A stretch of DNA of 64,000 nucleotides from CAYUIG01 sp964444685 (GTDB taxonomy: Bacteria > Gemmatimonadota > Gemmatimonadetes > Longimicrobiales > RSA9): contig CAYUIG010000005.1 in assembly GCA_964444685.1 (NCBI GenBank), forward strand, positions 1-64,000, given 5' to 3'. This document shows positions 24,488 through 34,670 of the stretch, piece by piece (positions within the stretch are counted from its first letter, which is position 1; each line of letters begins with the position of its first letter). The position numbers were made by a program, and so were the translations under genes. The notes under the pieces are model-generated. The model saw nothing but the letters and a program-made list of their open reading frames with translations. It had not been told where the DNA came from and did no database searches.

Positions 24488-25668
24488 GGACCCTCCGCCC
24501 ACAGATGCTCGTGTCCCTCGAAGAAGCGATCCACCGCCACCGCCAGCGCGTCGGCGACGCGCGCACGGAAGTTCTCGGTTGCGAGGTCGCGCGCCTCCCG
24601 CGGATTCGAGATGAACGCGACTTCCACGAGGACCGCCGGCATGAACGCGCCGACCAGCACGCGGAAACCCGCGCGCTTCACGCCGCGGTTGGGACCGCTG
24701 TGGAACGACGCGAGCTGCGACTGCACCACTTCCGCCAGGTCACTCGAGGCGCGCAGGTAGAAGTCGTTGCGCAGCCCGTTCAGGATGCGATCGACCTCGG
24801 GCAGGTCCGGGACCGACGGGCCGTCCTCGAGCTCGACCACCGCGTTCTCCATCTCCGCGACCCGCCGCTCGTCCTCCGTCTGGGCCTCCGCCAGCAGGAA
24901 CGTCTCGAAGCCGCGCACCGTCTGCGACGTCACCGAATTGCAGTGGATGGACATGAAGAGCGCGCGCGGACGCCCGTTCTTCCAGCGGTTCGCCAGCCGC
25001 GGACGGTCCGCCAGTGCGATGAGCGTGTCGGTCGTGCGCGTGAGGTGCACCTCGTACCCGCGCTCGCGCAGTCGCTCCGCGAGCGCCATCGAGATCATCA
25101 GCGCCGCTTCCTTCTCGCGCAGACCGTTCGGGCCGATCTTGCCCGGGTCGCGCCCGCCATGCCCCGGATCCAGCACCACGACGCGCTCCGCCCGCGGCCG
25201 CTCGACCGCTACCGCACCCTGCGCGCGCAGCGCGCCGCCTGTGTATGCCAGTCTGTCCGGGTAGCGCTTCGGCAGCCACTCGATGAACAGCTGCTCGGGA
25301 AAGAACAGCTCGCCCGCCTGCGGACGCACGGGGAACGCGAGCTGATGGACGTGGGAGCCGGCAAGGAAGAAGGGAGACCAGGTCGAGAATGCGAGCGTGT
25401 CGCCGAACAGGATCGCGCTCGCACCCGTCGCGTCCTGCCGCACGTCCGCACCCAGCGCTTCCAGCGCCGCCGCCGGAAACGCAGGAGAACCGTCGAGGAG
25501 TGCGCCCGCAACCCGCACCTCGCGGCCCGCCACGACACGCAGCTCCGGCTGCTGCGCCGACGCATCCAGCGGCGCCATCACCAGCACCATACCGGCGACG
25601 ACTCCCCGCAGCTTCAGCGCGGACCGCATTCCATTCCGGGTGGCTGCGACATCGCCGCGCAGCATCAT
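24484..25668 (-). CDS. N-acetylmuramoyl-L-alanine amidase (AmiC/Amidase_3)
   Basis: A 394-residue exported peptidoglycan amidase that cleaves the stem peptide from muramic acid. A signal sequence (to about residue 39) is followed by an AMIN-like N-terminal region. The Amidase_3 zinc domain starts near residue 165 with VVVLDPGHGGRDPG. The zinc and catalytic residues fall in DPGHGG, LREKEAAL, SIHCNS and LVEVAFISN. Likely used in septal splitting. Its ATG overlaps the smpB stop. Confidence 0.92.
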   Translation of the reverse strand: MMLRGDVAATRNGMRSALKLRGVVAGMVLVMAPLDASAQQPELRVVAGREVRVAGALLDGSPAFPAAALEALGADVRQDATGASAILFGDTLAFSTWSPFFLAGSHVHQLAFPVRPQAGELFFPEQLFIEWLPKRYPDRLAYTGGALRAQGAVAVERPRAERVVVLDPGHGGRDPGKIGPNGLREKEAALMISMALAERLRERGYEVHLTRTTDTLIALADRPRLANRWKNGRPRALFMSIHCNSVTSQTVRGFETFLLAEAQTEDERRVAEMENAVVELEDGPSVPDLPEVDRILNGLRNDFYLRASSDLAEVVQSQLASFHSGPNRGVKRAGFRVLVGAFMPAVLVEVAFISNPREARDLATENFRARVADALAVAVDRFFEGHEHLWAEGP

Positions 25669-26111
25669 TCCCGTGTGCGCACCGCGCGCTCGATCTCGCG
25701 CTCCGTTTCGCGCTTGCGGATCGACTCGCGCTTGTCGTGCAGCTTCTTGCCCCGGGCGAGCGCCAGCTTCACCTTCACCTTCCCATCCTTCAGGTACAGC
25801 TCCAGCGGCACCAGCGTCTGTCCCTTCTGCTGCGTCGCCCCGATCAGCCGCCGGATCTCCCGCCGATGCAGCAGCAGCTTGCGCGGCCGCACCGGGTCCG
25901 GGTTCTCACGCGACGCCGGGGCATACGGACTGATGTGCAGATCGTGCAGCCAGACCTCGCCGCGATCCACCGTCGCGTACGATTCCGCCAGGCTCGCCTT
26001 CCCCGCACGAACCGACTTCACCTCCGGCCCCAGCAGCACGATCCCAGCCTCGTACGATTCGAGGATGTGGTAGTCGTGCAGGGCACGTTTGTTCCGGGCA
26101 AGTACCTTCAT
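25665..26111 (-). CDS. smpB: SsrA-binding protein SmpB
   Basis: Partner of tmRNA in rescuing stalled ribosomes. A 148-residue OB-fold with HDYHILESYEAGIVLLGPEV near the N-terminus and the segment RPRKLLLHRREIRRL. The basic tail RGKKLHDKRESIRKRE is diagnostic. The ATG at 26111 gives the expected length; the upstream in-frame ATG at 26141 adds residues without homology. First gene of the operon that continues to cysS. Confidence 0.97.
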   Translation of the reverse strand: MKVLARNKRALHDYHILESYEAGIVLLGPEVKSVRAGKASLAESYATVDRGEVWLHDLHISPYAPASRENPDPVRPRKLLLHRREIRRLIGATQQKGQTLVPLELYLKDGKVKVKLALARGKKLHDKRESIRKRETEREIERAVRTRE

Positions 26112-26161
26112 CGCGGTCGGAAAATACTGGATTGAAAACAACTTCGGGAGGCGGTACTTCG

Positions 26162-26704
26162 GGAGGCGGTACTGCGGGAGGCGGACTGCGCCAACGGCGG
26201 GGTCGACTGCGGGTGACGGCGGGAGGCCGACTGCGGGAGGCGTGATGCGAGAGGCGGGACGGCGGGACGGCGGGACGGCGGGACGGGCGGTGCACTGCAG
26301 GACTCACGGATCCGCTCGAACGCGGCCGGACTCGGAGGTCGCCCACTCGGGTGCCATCGGGGGACGCGTTCGGATTTGCTGCATGCGGCATCGCGTCCCG
26401 CAGCTGTGAACCTTACCCCATCAGCGTGACATTCAGGGCTGGTGCCACACACACCGCGCGTCGCGCGGTCAACACGACCCCACGCTTTCGCGAGAAACCA
26501 CTGGTGTCACCGCCACCGCTCCACGCGCAGCCAACCCGACCCCACTGCAATTGCACGTGGATGTCGGGGTCATGCTCACTGCACGAACCGACCGGAAGTC
26601 CCGCATCCCCGCATCTCGCAGTTCGCCTCCCGCAGTAAGCCTCCCGCCTTCACCCGCAGTTGACCCCGCCGTTGGCGCAGTCCGCCTCCCGCCGTACCGC
26701 CTCC
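26162..26704. repeat. Intergenic inverted-arm repeat element, no gene inside
   Basis: The left arm 26162-26249 and right arm 26617-26704 are 88-bp near-perfect inverted copies (about seven mismatches by eye). Both are built of GGGAGGCGG-like and ACTGCGGG-like units. The 367-base middle shows no frame I would call; it contains a short GGACGGCGGG tandem repeat (about 26255-26285). This fills the 619-base gap between smpB and the YihY gene. It has the same plan as the elements at 37.6 and 48.2 kb. Confidence 0.75.
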
Positions 26705-26730
26705 CGCCGTCACCCGCAGTAGGAGCCGTC

Positions 26731-27636
26731 TCACCCAAGTCTCTCCTTCTGCCGCCTCCGTATCCGATGCAGTGCCGCCACCTGCGCCACCTCTCCACCC
26801 AGGATGAACGCAATCGAGCCGTAGTAGATCCACAGGTAGAGCACGATGAGTGTGGCGATGTTGCCGTACGCGCTGGTGTAGTTGGCGTTCTGCACGTAGA
26901 GGGAGAAGCCGTACTTGAGGAGCTCGAAGAGCGCGGCGGTGAACGTCGCCGCGATGAGCGCGATCCTCCAGTGGATCCGACGCGCGGGCAGGTAGCGATA
27001 GATCAGGACGAACATGAACCAGATGGAGACCCACGCGACCGCGGTGCCGGTGGCGCTGCGAACGAACTCGAAGCGCGTGAGGTCGACGCCGAGCGCATCG
27101 GCGATGTAGTTGGCGAGTCGTCCGCCGAGAATGGTGACCGCGACGTTGATGGCGAACAGCGTGCCGGCGGCAATAACCATCTTGATGTCGAAGATCTTGC
27201 CGGCGACGATGCCGCGGTCCTGACCGATGTCGAAGACTTCGCGCAGCGCGGTCCTCAGCGTGCCGACGAGCCGGGTCGCCACCCAGATGAAGATGAGGGT
27301 ACCGATGCCGAGCAGGCTGCCCGATTGGCTGAGGATTTCCTCGAGTGTACTGCGGATGGTGTCGACGAGCGCGAGGTCGGGCGCCACCGGCAGCGTCTGC
27401 AACAGGTAGGAGATCACGGTCGCGGCCGGATCGGCGTACCTGCCGCGCAGGACGAGGCCGGTGATACCGAGGATGGCGAGCAGGAGCGGAACGATCGCGA
27501 CCAGCACGTTGAACGAGATCGCGCCGGCCATGAAGAAGATGTTGTCCTGCTCGGCCTTCTTGTAGACACGGCGTGCGAAGTCCCGGAACCCGAACCAGAA
27601 GGCACCGAGTGCGCTGCGTCCGGCGGCGGAGCTCAT
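26731..27636 (-). CDS. YihY/BrkB-family membrane protein
   Basis: A 301-residue integral membrane protein with about six helices: AGAISFNVLVAIVPLLLAIL, then SLLGIGTLIFIWVATRLVG, AAGTLFAINVAVTILG and AWVSIWFMFVLIYRYLP, ending IWIYYGSIAFILGGEVA-type. The motifs FMAGAISF and WRIALIAATFTAALFELLK are family hallmarks. Function uncertain; formerly annotated as RNase BN. It lies 28 bases after the YtxH gene. Confidence 0.92.
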   Translation of the reverse strand: MSSAAGRSALGAFWFGFRDFARRVYKKAEQDNIFFMAGAISFNVLVAIVPLLLAILGITGLVLRGRYADPAATVISYLLQTLPVAPDLALVDTIRSTLEEILSQSGSLLGIGTLIFIWVATRLVGTLRTALREVFDIGQDRGIVAGKIFDIKMVIAAGTLFAINVAVTILGGRLANYIADALGVDLTRFEFVRSATGTAVAWVSIWFMFVLIYRYLPARRIHWRIALIAATFTAALFELLKYGFSLYVQNANYTSAYGNIATLIVLYLWIYYGSIAFILGGEVAQVAALHRIRRRQKERLG

Positions 27637-27664
27637 CGGTCGCGGCGCGGCGGCCGCGTCGCCG

Positions 27665-28096
27665 TCAGGCTTCGTGGACCGGGCTGCCGGCCGTCCCCGG
27701 CGACTCCTCGGGCGGATTCTCTCTCGTCCGCGCGGCCTCCACGCCGGCGCGGAAGCCCGCGCGCGTTTCGGCGATGCGGCGGTCGAGGTCGGCGCGCGTC
27801 TCGCGCGCGGCCTCACGGCCGGCCTCGAAGGCCTCGCGGGCCGCATCGAGACGGTCGTTCACCGTCGTCTTCACGTCATCGAAAGTGCCGAGCACGGCGT
27901 CCTGGACGTCGCGCACGGCGTCCTCCGCGCGACGGCGGAGCCTGCGCACACCCGTGCGGATCTCATCGCGCGTTTCCTCGCCGGTGCGCGGCGCGAGCAG
28001 CAGCGCGACGCCCGCGCCGATGAGAGCACCCCACAGGAACGCGCCGACGCCGGCGCGGCGCTCGATCACGATGAATGGGTCGTCGTAGTTCGCCAT
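27665..28096 (-). CDS. YtxH-like membrane-anchored protein
   Basis: A 143-residue protein with one N-terminal helix (VGAFLWGALIGAGVALLLAP) followed by RTGEETR, the YtxH/general-stress hallmark. A long charged coiled region (45-130) follows. Likely a membrane-associated stress protein. The gene begins 13 bases after the NtrC-type regulator stop. Confidence 0.85.
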   Translation of the reverse strand: MANYDDPFIVIERRAGVGAFLWGALIGAGVALLLAPRTGEETRDEIRTGVRRLRRRAEDAVRDVQDAVLGTFDDVKTTVNDRLDAAREAFEAGREAARETRADLDRRIAETRAGFRAGVEAARTRENPPEESPGTAGSPVHEA

Positions 28097-28109
28097 GGAA
28101 GCTCTCCGA

Positions 28110-29498
<1,389 letters not shown>

Positions 29499-29530
29499 TT
29501 CTCACCTCCAGGCGCGTCACGCGCCGGGTC

Positions 29531-29560
29531 AAGTTAGCCGTGCCGTCGAAATCGGGTCAA
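29531..29560 (-). promoter_or_regulatory. Possible internal promoter for the NtrC-type gene
   Basis: TTGACC (29560-29555), an 18-bp spacer and TAACTT (29536-29531) overlap the stop of the fusion gene. GGGTCAAG occurs twice in this stretch (on the plus strand, ending near 29533 and 29561). The match to consensus is moderate. Confidence 0.4.
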
Positions 29561-31089
29561 GCGGCGCCCACACGGGGCATGAGGACCCGTACCATGGCAT
29601 CACGCGGCGGCCGTCCGGCCTCCGCCTGCACCACCCCACCGCCCTCTTCGAGCAGATCGGCAGCGGCCGTGATCGCGTCTCGTGTGCGTGCCGCGAAGTC
29701 GTCGGCGGAAAGACGTGAGGCAAATGCAATCGTGACACCGGCCACGCGGTCGTCGAGCCGACCCGCGATGGCCACGTGCCTCCCGTCGGTCGTGCGTACG
29801 GCCGCCTCGAGGAGGAGGAGCAGCGCGAAGCGGAGGGCTCCGGGTCGCACCGCGACGAGGGCATCGTCGATACTCTGGTCGCGATGCACCTCGAGACCCG
29901 CGGCACCGGCAATCGGACCGAGCAGCGGGACGACAGGATCCAGCGCATCACCCAGGCGGACGACGGAAGCGTCGTCGCGCGCGGGACGCAGCAGCCTGAT
30001 GAGGTTGTCCACGAGACCGTGCAGCCGGCGCGTTTCCGTCTCGAGCACGGCGAGTCGCTCCAGCACCGCAGCCGTGTCCCCGGCCGTAGCGCGCCGCCGC
30101 AGCACCTCGATGTTGATGATCAGCGCGTTCAGCGGGTTGCGGATCTCGTGCGCGAGATCGTCCGCGACGCGGCCGATGAGCTCCAGCTGCCGCGTTGCGG
30201 TATCGGGGGCGGACGGACGCCGCTCGGGACGCAGTTCCGGTGTCACAGGAGTCACCGGGTCTCGCACGATCCGTACCCGCTCGGTAGAGACCGTCTGCCA
30301 GTACAGTTCCGCCAGCCGTTCCGCGGCGGGACCGCCCTCCAGCGGGCGGCCGTCGAGCGACCGGATCGGCACCACCCCGAGCGAGCTCATGGTCGCGAAC
30401 ATCTCCTCGGCCCCGTCCAGCTCGGAACGCGGCCAGCGCCCTTCCTCGACCGTGAACCCGGTGCGCGGCGCGATCTCCAGCAGCGTCGCCCGCGTGATGC
30501 CATCGAGCACGCCGGCCTCCAGCGACGGCGTGCGCAGGACGTGACCGCGGCGCCAGAACACGTTCCACGAAGGACCCTCCGCCACCTCGCCGGCCATGTT
30601 CAGCAGCAGCGCGTCATCGGCGCCGGCCGCCGCGGCCTCGCGGCGCGCGAGCAGGGCGTACGGACGGCCGAGCGTCTTCAGGCCGGGTGGAACCACTTCG
30701 GGCGGGGGACGTCGCGTACGTGCCGTCGCGAGTGCCCACCCGCGCGCGGCGCGCTCACGCCAGTCGGCAGCAATGGGATCGAGGGTGAGCAGCACCGTCG
30801 GTGCGGAAACGCCGCGCGTGACGATGATGCGGAGCGACCCGTCGCGCAGCGCGTTCCGGCGCGCGAGTTCATGCGCGAGCTCCTCGAGCTCCGACGCGGG
30901 CGGCGTCGCGAGGCCGAACATCGCGGCGCTGCGTGCGAGCCGCTCGAGGTGCGCACGGAGGCGGAAGTAGCCGCCATCGTAGAGACGGCCGGTCTCATAG
31001 ACGCCATCGGAGAGCAGGAAGCCGCGATCGCGGATGGAGATGCTCGCTTCGTCCGCATCCAGCCAGCGGCCATCCAGCCAGACGATCAC
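29557..31089 (-). CDS. Class IV aminotransferase fused to a histidine-kinase-like DHp module
   Basis: One continuous frame of 510 residues. Residues 1-270 are a fold-type IV PLP aminotransferase (IlvE/D-amino-acid transaminase/ADC lyase group). Features are SIRDRGFLLSDGVYET, catalytic Lys138 in GLKTLGRPYALLARREA, and Glu171 in EGPSWNVF. Residues 300-365 are a dimerisation/phosphoacceptor (HisKA) helix pair with His314 in DDLAHEIRNPLNAL. The final 130 residues sit where the ATPase domain should be, but the N-box Asn is replaced (LLLLLEAAV) and no DxGxG or GxG box is seen. It overlaps no stop and starts 1 base after pgi by GTG; an ATG at 31140 inside pgi is the alternative. Next to an NtrC-type regulator, it may sense an amino or keto acid. 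Confidence 0.85.
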   Translation of the reverse strand: MIVWLDGRWLDADEASISIRDRGFLLSDGVYETGRLYDGGYFRLRAHLERLARSAAMFGLATPPASELEELAHELARRNALRDGSLRIIVTRGVSAPTVLLTLDPIAADWRERAARGWALATARTRRPPPEVVPPGLKTLGRPYALLARREAAAAGADDALLLNMAGEVAEGPSWNVFWRRGHVLRTPSLEAGVLDGITRATLLEIAPRTGFTVEEGRWPRSELDGAEEMFATMSSLGVVPIRSLDGRPLEGGPAAERLAELYWQTVSTERVRIVRDPVTPVTPELRPERRPSAPDTATRQLELIGRVADDLAHEIRNPLNALIINIEVLRRRATAGDTAAVLERLAVLETETRRLHGLVDNLIRLLRPARDDASVVRLGDALDPVVPLLGPIAGAAGLEVHRDQSIDDALVAVRPGALRFALLLLLEAAVRTTDGRHVAIAGRLDDRVAGVTIAFASRLSADDFAARTRDAITAAADLLEEGGGVVQAEAGRPPRDAMVRVLMPRVGAA

Positions 31090-31090
31090 G

Positions 31091-32482
31091 TCAGCCGCAG
31101 ACGCGGCGCGGATCGGGCGGCGGGATCTCGGGCCGCGCATGACCCTTCCGGCCCATGAGCCCGTACGTCAGGCGCTTGCCGTGCTCGACGCCCGGCTGGT
31201 CGAGCGGATCCACGCCGTACAGCACGCCCGCATACACCGTCGCGATCTGGAGCATCATCATGAGCTGGCCGACGGCATGCGCATCCACCGCGGGCAGTTC
31301 GATCGTCATGTTCATGCGCCCTTCCGCCGCGAGTGCCGCAGCGGTCGCGACGCGCTCCGCGTCGAGCAGACGTGCGAGCGAGTGACCCGACAGGTACGCG
31401 AGAGCATCGATGTCCGGGTAGCCCTCCGGAATGGCGAGGTCCTCGCCCGGATCGCGCACCGACAGGAACGTGATCGTCTTGTCGAACGGCCCTTCCATGT
31501 AGAGCTGGAGCTGCGAATGCTGGTCGGTCGCGCCGAGCGCAGCCACGGGTGTCGGTCCCGTGAACACGTCGCTCCCGTCGAGCGCCTTCCGCTTGCCGAG
31601 GCTCTCCGCCCAGAGCTGGCGGAACCAGTCCGCGCACGAGTGCAGCCGGTCCGCGTACGGCATCATGACGTGGATGCGCGCGCCGACCGTCGCATCCGCG
31701 AGGTGCTGCAGCACCGCGAAGAGCCCCGCCGGGTTCGCATGCAAGTCGGACGTGCGGCAGCGGTCATCCATCTCGGCCGCGCCGGCGAGCAGCGCGTCGA
31801 TGTCGATGCCGACGAGCGCAGCCGGCAGCAGCCCGACGGCGGAGAGTACGCTGAACCTTCCGCCGACCGCGGGCGGCACCGGCAGCGTCGCAATGCCTTC
31901 CGCCTCCGCGAGCGAGCGCAGCACACCCTGCTCCGGGTCGGTCGTGAAGAGGAAGTGCCCGCGCCAGCCATCGTCGAGCGACGCGCGCAGCCGGTCGCGC
32001 ACGATCAGGAACTGCGCCATCGTTTCCGCGGTGGTGCCCGACTTGCTCACGACATCGAACAGCGTGCGGTTGAGATCGAGACGGTCGAGCAGCGGTGCGA
32101 TGGTCGCAGGATCCACGTTGTCGAGCACGTACAGGCGCGGGTAGTACTCGCGCGCCTCGTCGCTCAGTTCGTTCCAGCGCGGCGGCCGCAGCGCCTCACG
32201 CAGCGCGGTGGTGCCGAGCGCGGAACCGCCGATGCCGAGCACCACCACGGTGTCGAACGCCTGGCCCATGCCCTCGGCGAATTCCCGGATCCGTTCCACC
32301 ACGTCCTGCTCGCGCGGCAGATCGAAGAAGCCCAGCCGCCCTGAAGCACGGCGCGCCTCGACGTCCGCGTGCACGGACGCGAACGCAGCCGCAGCAGCAT
32401 CGAGCGCCGACTCGGCAATGCCGCGCCCGCCCAGCCGCTCCGACAGCATCGAGCCGTAGTCGAGTGAGAGCCTCGCCATCAT
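31091..32482 (-). CDS. pgi: Glucose-6-phosphate isomerase
   Basis: Interconverts glucose-6- and fructose-6-phosphate. A 463-residue, short-form enzyme with two SIS domains. It has VVVLGIGGSALGTTAL, the phosphate loop VSKSGTTAETM, the GATDQHSQLQLYMEGP motif carrying the catalytic Glu, and a C-terminal PLDQPGVEHGKRLTYGL. The ATG at 32482 overlaps the preceding hydrolase stop (ATGA). Confidence 0.95.
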   Translation of the reverse strand: MMARLSLDYGSMLSERLGGRGIAESALDAAAAAFASVHADVEARRASGRLGFFDLPREQDVVERIREFAEGMGQAFDTVVVLGIGGSALGTTALREALRPPRWNELSDEAREYYPRLYVLDNVDPATIAPLLDRLDLNRTLFDVVSKSGTTAETMAQFLIVRDRLRASLDDGWRGHFLFTTDPEQGVLRSLAEAEGIATLPVPPAVGGRFSVLSAVGLLPAALVGIDIDALLAGAAEMDDRCRTSDLHANPAGLFAVLQHLADATVGARIHVMMPYADRLHSCADWFRQLWAESLGKRKALDGSDVFTGPTPVAALGATDQHSQLQLYMEGPFDKTITFLSVRDPGEDLAIPEGYPDIDALAYLSGHSLARLLDAERVATAAALAAEGRMNMTIELPAVDAHAVGQLMMMLQIATVYAGVLYGVDPLDQPGVEHGKRLTYGLMGRKGHARPEIPPPDPRRVCG

Positions 32483-33261
32483 TCCTCGATCTCGATCGTG
32501 AGTCCATCGTACGCGGGCGCGATGCCGGGCGGCAGCTCCGCTTCGAGCTGCGCGTGCCGCAGCCGATGGGTCAGGTGCGTCAGCCATGCCTGCTCCGCGC
32601 CCAGCGAGCGCGCCGTCTCCACCGCTTCCTCGACGTTGAAGTGCGTGGGATGCGGATCGCCGTACCAGAGCGCGTTGATCACGAGCACCCGTACGCCTTC
32701 GAGCACGGCGCGCGCGGCCGGCGGGATCACCTTCGCATCCGTTACGTAGCCGAGCGCGCCGCAGCGGAAGCCCCACACGTTCAGGTCGCCGTGCGGCAGC
32801 TCGATCGGCTGGAGCGTGAAGCCCGCGACGTCCACCGCCGCGCTCCCATCGAAGATGTGCAGATCCAGCTCGGGGCGCGTCGTGCCCGCGGGCGGGCGGT
32901 AGGCGGGATCGAAGATGTACGAAAAGCGATGACGTAGCGCCGCGGCCGTCTGCGCGTCCGTCCACGCCGTCAGCGCGCGCTTCGAGCGCGCGGAGAAGAC
33001 GCGCAGGTCGTCGATGCCGTGCACGTGGTCCGCGTGTGCGTGCGTGAACCACACCGCATCGATCGTGCGCACATCGGCAGCCAGGAGCTGCAGTCGCAGC
33101 TCGGGAGGTGTGTCGATCAGCAGCGTACCCGCGTCATGGGTGAGCAGAGCGGCGTGGCGCGTGCGACGGTCGCGCGGATCGGTCGAGGCGCAGGTGGCGC
33201 AGGTGCAGCCCACGACCGGCACTCCGAACGACGTGCCGGTCCCGAGGAAGCGGAGCCTCAA
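32479..33261 (-). CDS. MBL-fold hydrolase, PhnP-like
   Basis: A 260-residue metallo-beta-lactamase-fold enzyme. The start MRLRFLGTGTSFGVPVVGC and the CTCATCAST zinc-Cys segment match the PhnP/cyclic-phosphate phosphodiesterase group. The metal site is THAHADHVHGIDD, with further His in IELPHGD. The TTG at 33261 overlaps the pyk stop (TTGA); I accept it because the N-terminus is canonical. It acts in the cytoplasm on an unknown phosphodiester. Confidence 0.88.
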   Translation of the reverse strand: MRLRFLGTGTSFGVPVVGCTCATCASTDPRDRRTRHAALLTHDAGTLLIDTPPELRLQLLAADVRTIDAVWFTHAHADHVHGIDDLRVFSARSKRALTAWTDAQTAAALRHRFSYIFDPAYRPPAGTTRPELDLHIFDGSAAVDVAGFTLQPIELPHGDLNVWGFRCGALGYVTDAKVIPPAARAVLEGVRVLVINALWYGDPHPTHFNVEEAVETARSLGAEQAWLTHLTHRLRHAQLEAELPPGIAPAYDGLTIEIEE

Positions 33262-34670
33262 ATCTCCTCGATCCGGAGCATGTTGGTCGTGCCGCTCACG
33301 TGGAACGGCGCGCCGGCGGTCACGACCACCCGCTGCCCGGGCTCGCCGATCCGGTTGGCCACCAGGTACTCACGCGCCACCGCGAGCAGGCCGTCGTACG
33401 AGATCTCGCGCGTCGCGTGCACCGGGTGCACGCCCCACACCAGCGCGAGCTGACGCCATGTGCGCTCCGAATCACTGACGCCGAGGATCGGCACGGGCGG
33501 GCGATAGCTGGACACCAGCCGCGCCGTGAAGCCGGAACGAGTGAAGGTGACGATCGCCGGCGCGCCGAGCAGGCTCGTCGCTTCGACCGTAGCCGCGGCG
33601 ATCGCGTGTTCGGTCGGCGTTGCGCCCGCACGCAGGTAGTGCGCCAGCGGCACGTCGTACTTCGGCCCTTCTTCGTACGCCTGCGTGCTCTCGATCTCGG
33701 CCGCGATCCGCACCATCGCCTCGACCGCGAGCAGCGGATACCGCCCCGCCGCAGTCTCGCCCGACAGCATCACGGCGTCCGTGCCGTCGAACAGCGCGTT
33801 CGCGACGTCGCTCGCCTCCGCGCGGGTCGGCCGCGGATTCTGCATCATCGACTCGAGCATCTGTGTCGCCGTGATCACGGGACGGCCGTACATGTTCGCG
33901 AGCTGTACGATGCGCTTCTGCGCGAGCGGCACCTGCTCGAACGGCAACTCCACACCGAGGTCGCCGCGCGCCACCATCACCGCATCCGTCCGAGCCAGGA
34001 TCTGCTCGATGTTCTGGAGCGCCGTGTCCTTCTCGATCTTCGCGACGATGAGCACACCCGAGGGCAGCAGTGCACGCAGGTCGTCCACATCCTCCGCGCG
34101 CTGCACGAACGACAGCCCGACGTAGTCGACGCCGTGATCGAGCGCGAACTCGAGGTCGGTCCTGTCCTTCGCCGTGAGCGCGGGCGCACTCACGTGGATG
34201 CCGGGAAGGTTGATGCCCTTGTGCGGTTTGAGCGAGCCGCCGCGCACGACCGTGCACGCGACGCGGTCACCGCGGACGTCCGCGACGTGCAGCTCCATCA
34301 GCCCGTCGTCGAGCAGGATGCGGTTGCCCGGCTTCACGTCGCGGGCGAGGTCGGCGTACGTAGTCGGGAGCTCCCCGTCCTTCGCGCTCTCCTCCGGCGC
34401 GAGCACCACGCCGTCCTTCTCGCTCAGCAGCACCGCGTCCGGGAGGGCGCCGATGCGAATCTTCGGTCCGCCCAGGTCCGCCAGCACCGCGATCGGGCGG
34501 CCCGTCGCCGCCAACGCCTCGCGCGTCCACTGGATCAGACGCGCCGCGTTCTCGTGCGTGCTGTGTGCGAAGTTGATGCGCACGACGTCGACGCCGAGCT
34601 CCGCGAGCGCGTGAATCCGATCGACCTCGCCGGTCGCGGGTCCGAGTGTGGCGACGACTTTAGTTCGCAA
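33258..34670 (-). CDS. pyk: Pyruvate kinase
   Basis: Makes pyruvate and ATP from phosphoenolpyruvate. A 470-residue enzyme starting MRTKVVATLGPATG. It has the substrate and cation motifs VVRINFAHSTHE, VAKIEKD, MVARGDLGVELP and ITATQMLESM, and a full C-terminal regulatory domain. The TTG at 34670 has GGAGG 7 bases upstream and overlaps the amidohydrolase end by 11 bases. Confidence 0.96.
   Translation of the reverse strand: MRTKVVATLGPATGEVDRIHALAELGVDVVRINFAHSTHENAARLIQWTREALAATGRPIAVLADLGGPKIRIGALPDAVLLSEKDGVVLAPEESAKDGELPTTYADLARDVKPGNRILLDDGLMELHVADVRGDRVACTVVRGGSLKPHKGINLPGIHVSAPALTAKDRTDLEFALDHGVDYVGLSFVQRAEDVDDLRALLPSGVLIVAKIEKDTALQNIEQILARTDAVMVARGDLGVELPFEQVPLAQKRIVQLANMYGRPVITATQMLESMMQNPRPTRAEASDVANALFDGTDAVMLSGETAAGRYPLLAVEAMVRIAAEIESTQAYEEGPKYDVPLAHYLRAGATPTEHAIAAATVEATSLLGAPAIVTFTRSGFTARLVSSYRPPVPILGVSDSERTWRQLALVWGVHPVHATREISYDGLLAVAREYLVANRIGEPGQRVVVTAGAPFHVSGTTNMLRIEEI

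Noticed and set aside
26162..26704. CRISPR or transposon terminal repeats
   Set aside because: No transposase or cas gene; the units are degenerate and inverted as whole arms rather than exact terminal repeats with target duplication that I can see.
29557..31089. Two genes misjoined by a lost stop
   Set aside because: The frame is continuous with normal codon use through the junction and there is no internal ribosome site before the HisKA part; kept as a real fusion, though resequencing would settle it.
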